From: JBNJDW01 sp051745265
GTDB taxonomy: Bacteria > Pseudomonadota > Alphaproteobacteria > Micavibrionales > CSBR16-224
Length of the DNA stretch: 7,569 nt
Assembly (NCBI GenBank): GCA_051745265.1
Contig: JBNJDW010000085.1
Location: 1-7,569 of the forward strand
Reading direction: 5' to 3'
The translations under genes were made by a program, and so were the position numbers. Of this stretch, positions 5,278-7,569 are shown piece after piece (the stretch's first letter is position 1; each line of letters begins with the position of its first letter). The notes beneath the pieces were generated by a model. The model ran no database searches, was not told where the DNA came from, and saw only the letters and a program-made list of their open reading frames with translations.

Positions 5278-6021
5278 ATGACACAAGAGCAGGGATCCTT
5301 TACAACAAGTCTGCCCACCACGGGCGCGGCGCTGGATTTTATTAAAATCATGGCCGCGGCCCTGATGGTCATTGATCACTGGGATGATATTATTCTGGAT
5401 CGCACCGCCAGTCATCTGATGCTGATTGGCCGCGCGGTGTTTCCGCTGTTCTGTTATGCGACGGCAACGGCTATTTTACGGGCCGGTGAAGACAAAGCCC
5501 TGCTTTATGCTGCTAAAATTCTGGTGCTGGCCGTTTTTGTCGAGCCGGTTTCCCAACTGGCCCGCGGTTATGACATGGCCAATGTGCTGTTTACGCTGGG
5601 GCTGGGCGCGGCCTTTATTCCCTTTTTAATGGGGCGTGCGCATTGGCTGCGGATGGTGATCTTTGCCCTGGGGCTGGCGACGGTGTTTTTACCCTCGCAA
5701 TGGGAATTCGGCGTTATTGGTGTCTTGCTGCCCGCGGCGATGTATATGGTCCTGAAAGGTGATCTGCGTTATATTCCCTGGCTGTTTTTGCTTCTGGCCT
5801 TTGTGAATCTCAATAATATAGAACAGTATCTTGATATCATGTCACCCGCGGTGCTGATTGCGATGATTATGATGGCCAGCTGTACGATTTTCCTGCCCTG
5901 GTTTATAATTCTGTTGGCAAAATCACTGACCAGTACAAAGCGGCTGACGCCGAAATATTTTCTGCATATTTTTTATCCGCTGCATATGGTTGTTCTTGCT
6001 TTGATAAAGCCCTTTGTCTAA
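5278..6021 (+). CDS. TraX family membrane protein, probable acyltransferase
   Basis: A polytopic membrane protein of 247 residues. Named after F-plasmid TraX, which N-acetylates pilin; chromosomal relatives have no settled substrate. Family features in order: LDFIKIMAAALMVIDH (19-34), with the short IDH motif closing helix 1; IGRAVFPLFCY (50-60); VEPVSQLA (88-95); NVLFTLGLG (102-110); and the C-terminal YFLHIFYPLHMVVLALIK (227-244), the characteristic FYPLH ending. About eight hydrophobic helices separated by short loops can be traced. AAAAGG at 5265-5270 lies seven bases before the ATG. Twelve bases separate its stop from trmL, so it probably leads a traX-trmL-hemF transcript. There is no pilin or conjugation gene nearby, which argues against pilin acetylation here; modification of a cell-surface glycan or lipid is conjecture. 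Base composition looks like that of its neighbours, so recent transfer is not indicated. Confidence 0.82.
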   Translation: MTQEQGSFTTSLPTTGAALDFIKIMAAALMVIDHWDDIILDRTASHLMLIGRAVFPLFCYATATAILRAGEDKALLYAAKILVLAVFVEPVSQLARGYDMANVLFTLGLGAAFIPFLMGRAHWLRMVIFALGLATVFLPSQWEFGVIGVLLPAAMYMVLKGDLRYIPWLFLLLAFVNLNNIEQYLDIMSPAVLIAMIMMASCTIFLPWFIILLAKSLTSTKRLTPKYFLHIFYPLHMVVLALIKPFV

Positions 6022-6033
6022 TCTGCCGACATT

Positions 6034-6489
6034 ATGAGACTGGCCCTGTATCAACCTGAAATTCCGCAAAACGCGGGCACGATCATGCGCTTTTGCGCGG
6101 CGATGGGCCTGCCGCTGGATATTATTGAGCCCTGCGGTTTTGCGTTTGATCAGAAAAAACTGCGCCGCGCGGCCATGGATTATATCGATCATCTGGATTA
6201 TACCCGGCATGCGAACTGGGCGGCGTTTGCCGAACAGCTGGCCGGACGCCGTCTGGTCTTGCTGACCACCCGGGCAGCCGTTCCCTATACTGAATTTGCC
6301 TTTGACACCGATGATATTCTGCTGGCCGGACAGGAAAGCGCCGGTGTGCCGGAGGAGGTCCATGCCGCCGCCGATGCGCGGCTGTTGATTCCAATGGTTG
6401 CCGGGTTAAGATCATTGAATCTGGCGGTCAGCTGCGCCATGGTCGGCGGCGAGGCTTTGCGTCAAACAGATGGTTTTCATCGCGTATAA
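6034..6489 (+). CDS. trmL: tRNA (cytidine/uridine-34 2'-O)-methyltransferase, SPOUT family
   Basis: Methylates the ribose 2'-OH of the wobble nucleotide in certain tRNA-Leu species using S-adenosylmethionine. The product has 151 residues, the usual size for this minimal single-domain SPOUT (trefoil-knot) enzyme. All three motifs are present: QPEIPQNAGTIMR (7-19); LLAGQESAGVP (96-106), where many relatives have FGPESRGLP; and IPMVAGLRSLNLAVSCAMVG (119-138), forming the knot and cofactor pocket. RRAAMDYID (44-52) matches the family's conserved RAxxDYW-like stretch. The ATG at 6034 has no clear Shine-Dalgarno sequence; being 12 bases after the traX stop, it may depend on coupled translation. Only 14 bases separate its stop from hemF. 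Confidence 0.93.
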   Translation: MRLALYQPEIPQNAGTIMRFCAAMGLPLDIIEPCGFAFDQKKLRRAAMDYIDHLDYTRHANWAAFAEQLAGRRLVLLTTRAAVPYTEFAFDTDDILLAGQESAGVPEEVHAAADARLLIPMVAGLRSLNLAVSCAMVGGEALRQTDGFHRV

Positions 6490-6503
6490 AAAAAGGAATA
6501 AAG

Positions 6504-7412
6504 ATGCATTTGGAAATGAAAGCGGCACTGACAGAAACCGAGAGTTATCAGTCAAGCGCCGATCAGCAGGATAAGGCGGCTGCCTGGTTCAAAAGCCTGC
6601 GTGATCAGATTTGCGCCGCATTTGAGCAGATTGAAGATGATCTGGACGGCACCCGTCATGCTGATCTGCCTGCGGGTCGTTTTGAACGCAAATCCTGGTC
6701 ACGGACGGATAAGAGCGGTGATAAGGGCGGTGGCGGCGTGATGTCGACCATGCGGGGCCGGGTGTTTGAAAAACTCGGTGTGAATATTTCAACCGTATAT
6801 GGCACATTTTCCGAAGATTTCCGCGGCCAGATTCCGGGCGCGGATCAAACCGGCGGGTTCTGGGCCAGCGGTATCAGTCTGGTTGCCCATCCGCGATCCC
6901 CGCATGTGCCGCCGGTTCATATGAATACCCGTCATATTGTCACCGAAAAATCATGGTTTGGCGGCGGCGCCGATTTAAACCCGATTGTGCCGGATGCGCA
7001 AGACACGGCATCTTTTCATCAGGCCCTGCGCGCCGCCTGTGATCGTCATGATCCGGAATATTATCCGCTTTATAAAGAGTGGTGCGATGAGTATTTTTAT
7101 TTGCCGCACCGGCAGGAACACCGCGGTGTCGGCGGCATTTTTTATGATTACCTGAATTCCGGGAACTGGGCAGATGATTTTGCCTTTACGCAGGATATAG
7201 GCCGGTGCTTTCTGGATATCTATCCAAAACTGGTCCGTCGCCATATGAACCGTGACTGGAGTGATGAAGAACGGGAATATCAGTGCCTCCGCCGCGGCCG
7301 TTATGCGGAGTTTAACCTACTCTATGACCGCGGTACGGTTTTTGGCCTGAAAACCGGCGGCAATACCGAAGCCATTTTGATGTCATTGCCACCGGATGTA
7401 AAATGGCCATAG
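6504..7412 (+). CDS. hemF: Oxygen-dependent coproporphyrinogen III oxidase
   Basis: Converts coproporphyrinogen III to protoporphyrinogen IX by two oxidative decarboxylations using O2; cytoplasmic haem synthesis. The product has 302 residues, close to the family norm. Signatures in order: RFERKSWSR (59-67); GGGGVM (75-80); RGQIPGA (107-113); HMNTRHI (139-145); GGGADLNP (153-160); the long stretch starting WCDEYFYLPHR (193-203) and continuing RGVGGIFYD (207-215); and GLKTGGNTEAILMSLPP (281-297). A good AAGGAA ribosome binding site lies six bases before ATG 6504, and the gene follows trmL by 14 bases. Oddity: it stops right after VKWP, whereas E. coli HemF continues about 25 residues to a conserved PRDW-type end; its overall length is kept by a longer N-terminus. 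Haem made here supplies cytochrome b and c1 next door. Confidence 0.96.
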   Translation: MHLEMKAALTETESYQSSADQQDKAAAWFKSLRDQICAAFEQIEDDLDGTRHADLPAGRFERKSWSRTDKSGDKGGGGVMSTMRGRVFEKLGVNISTVYGTFSEDFRGQIPGADQTGGFWASGISLVAHPRSPHVPPVHMNTRHIVTEKSWFGGGADLNPIVPDAQDTASFHQALRAACDRHDPEYYPLYKEWCDEYFYLPHRQEHRGVGGIFYDYLNSGNWADDFAFTQDIGRCFLDIYPKLVRRHMNRDWSDEEREYQCLRRGRYAEFNLLYDRGTVFGLKTGGNTEAILMSLPPDVKWP

Positions 7413-7494
7413 ATGGGCCTGCGGTTTTTTCATAAGCTTGACGAAATGGGGCTGGGATGGTACGACATATCCATAACTTTGAAGCAGAGTGAAG

Positions 7495-7569
7495 ATGAGC
7501 GGTCTTTTTAAATCATTGCAAGAGAGCTTTAAGCGGGTCACCGACAGCCAGAACATTGTTGATGGTCTG
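7495..7569 (+). CDS. Start of an unrecognised protein, cut by the window end
   Basis: ATG at 7495 opens a frame that stays open for 25 codons to the last base: MSGLFKSLQESFKRVTDSQN followed by IVDGL. The segment looks like an amphipathic, charged helix, without signal peptide or membrane segment. The upstream purine-rich GCAGAGTGAAG gives only a weak ribosome binding site. It lies 82 bases after hemF on the same strand and may be the next gene of the transcript. A short alternative frame (7413-7511) overlaps it. Too little is present to name a family. Confidence 0.45.
   Translation, partial: MSGLFKSLQESFKRVTDSQNIVDGL

Noticed and set aside
7413..7511. Frame continuing after the hemF TAG (ATG directly adjacent, 32 codons)
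   Set aside because: The translation does not resemble the missing HemF C-terminus, has no own ribosome binding site and overlaps the frame starting at 7495.

Overview
The window reads as a chromosomal segment of an alphaproteobacterium. The evidence is a three-gene petABC operon with an unfused Rieske protein, cytochrome b and cytochrome c1; an alphaproteobacterial-type loop in cytochrome b after PEWY; promoters resembling the Caulobacter housekeeping consensus (TTGACGS, 10-14 bases, GCTANAWC); and perfect TTAA-N7-TTAA sites, the binding motif of the cell-cycle regulator CtrA. Genus cannot be told from this stretch.

Layout. Positions 1-432 (+) hold the 3' end of an RNase J-like beta-CASP metallo-beta-lactamase. 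Positions 433-762 form an AT-rich gap between two convergent genes. Positions 763-2412 (-) encode a Na/Pi cotransporter with a C-terminal PhoU-like domain. Positions 2534-5155 (-) are petC, petB and petA in reverse order, the cytochrome bc1 complex. Positions 5156-5277 are a divergent promoter region. Then on the + strand come a TraX-family membrane protein (5278-6021), trmL (6034-6489), hemF (6504-7412) and the first 25 codons of an unrecognised gene (7495 to the window end).

Functionally, petABC (respiratory quinol:cytochrome c oxidoreductase) and hemF (oxygen-dependent haem synthesis) suit an aerobic or facultatively aerobic lifestyle. An imperfect FNR/FixK-like palindrome lies in the petA-traX promoter region and could add oxygen control. 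The Na/Pi gene lies downstream of petC on the same strand and may be partly cotranscribed with it.

The most interesting part is the 433-762 gap. Because both flanking genes end in it, it should need no promoter. Yet it contains three perfect CtrA boxes plus a fourth near-box, phased every 31-32 bp (about three helical turns). A leftward extended -10 promoter has the first box centred on its -35 region. A rightward housekeeping-type promoter has the third box just upstream of its -35 and a GANTC (CcrM) site in its spacer. The leftward promoter would make an RNA of about 78 nt ending at a perfect 12-bp terminator with a U8 tail. That RNA carries the anti-Shine-Dalgarno heptamer UGCCUCC twice, once between two hairpins and once in the terminator loop. 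The rightward promoter leads to an 18-codon ORF with a good ribosome binding site. I infer a CtrA-controlled bidirectional hub for a small RNA and a small peptide or second RNA; none of this is tested.
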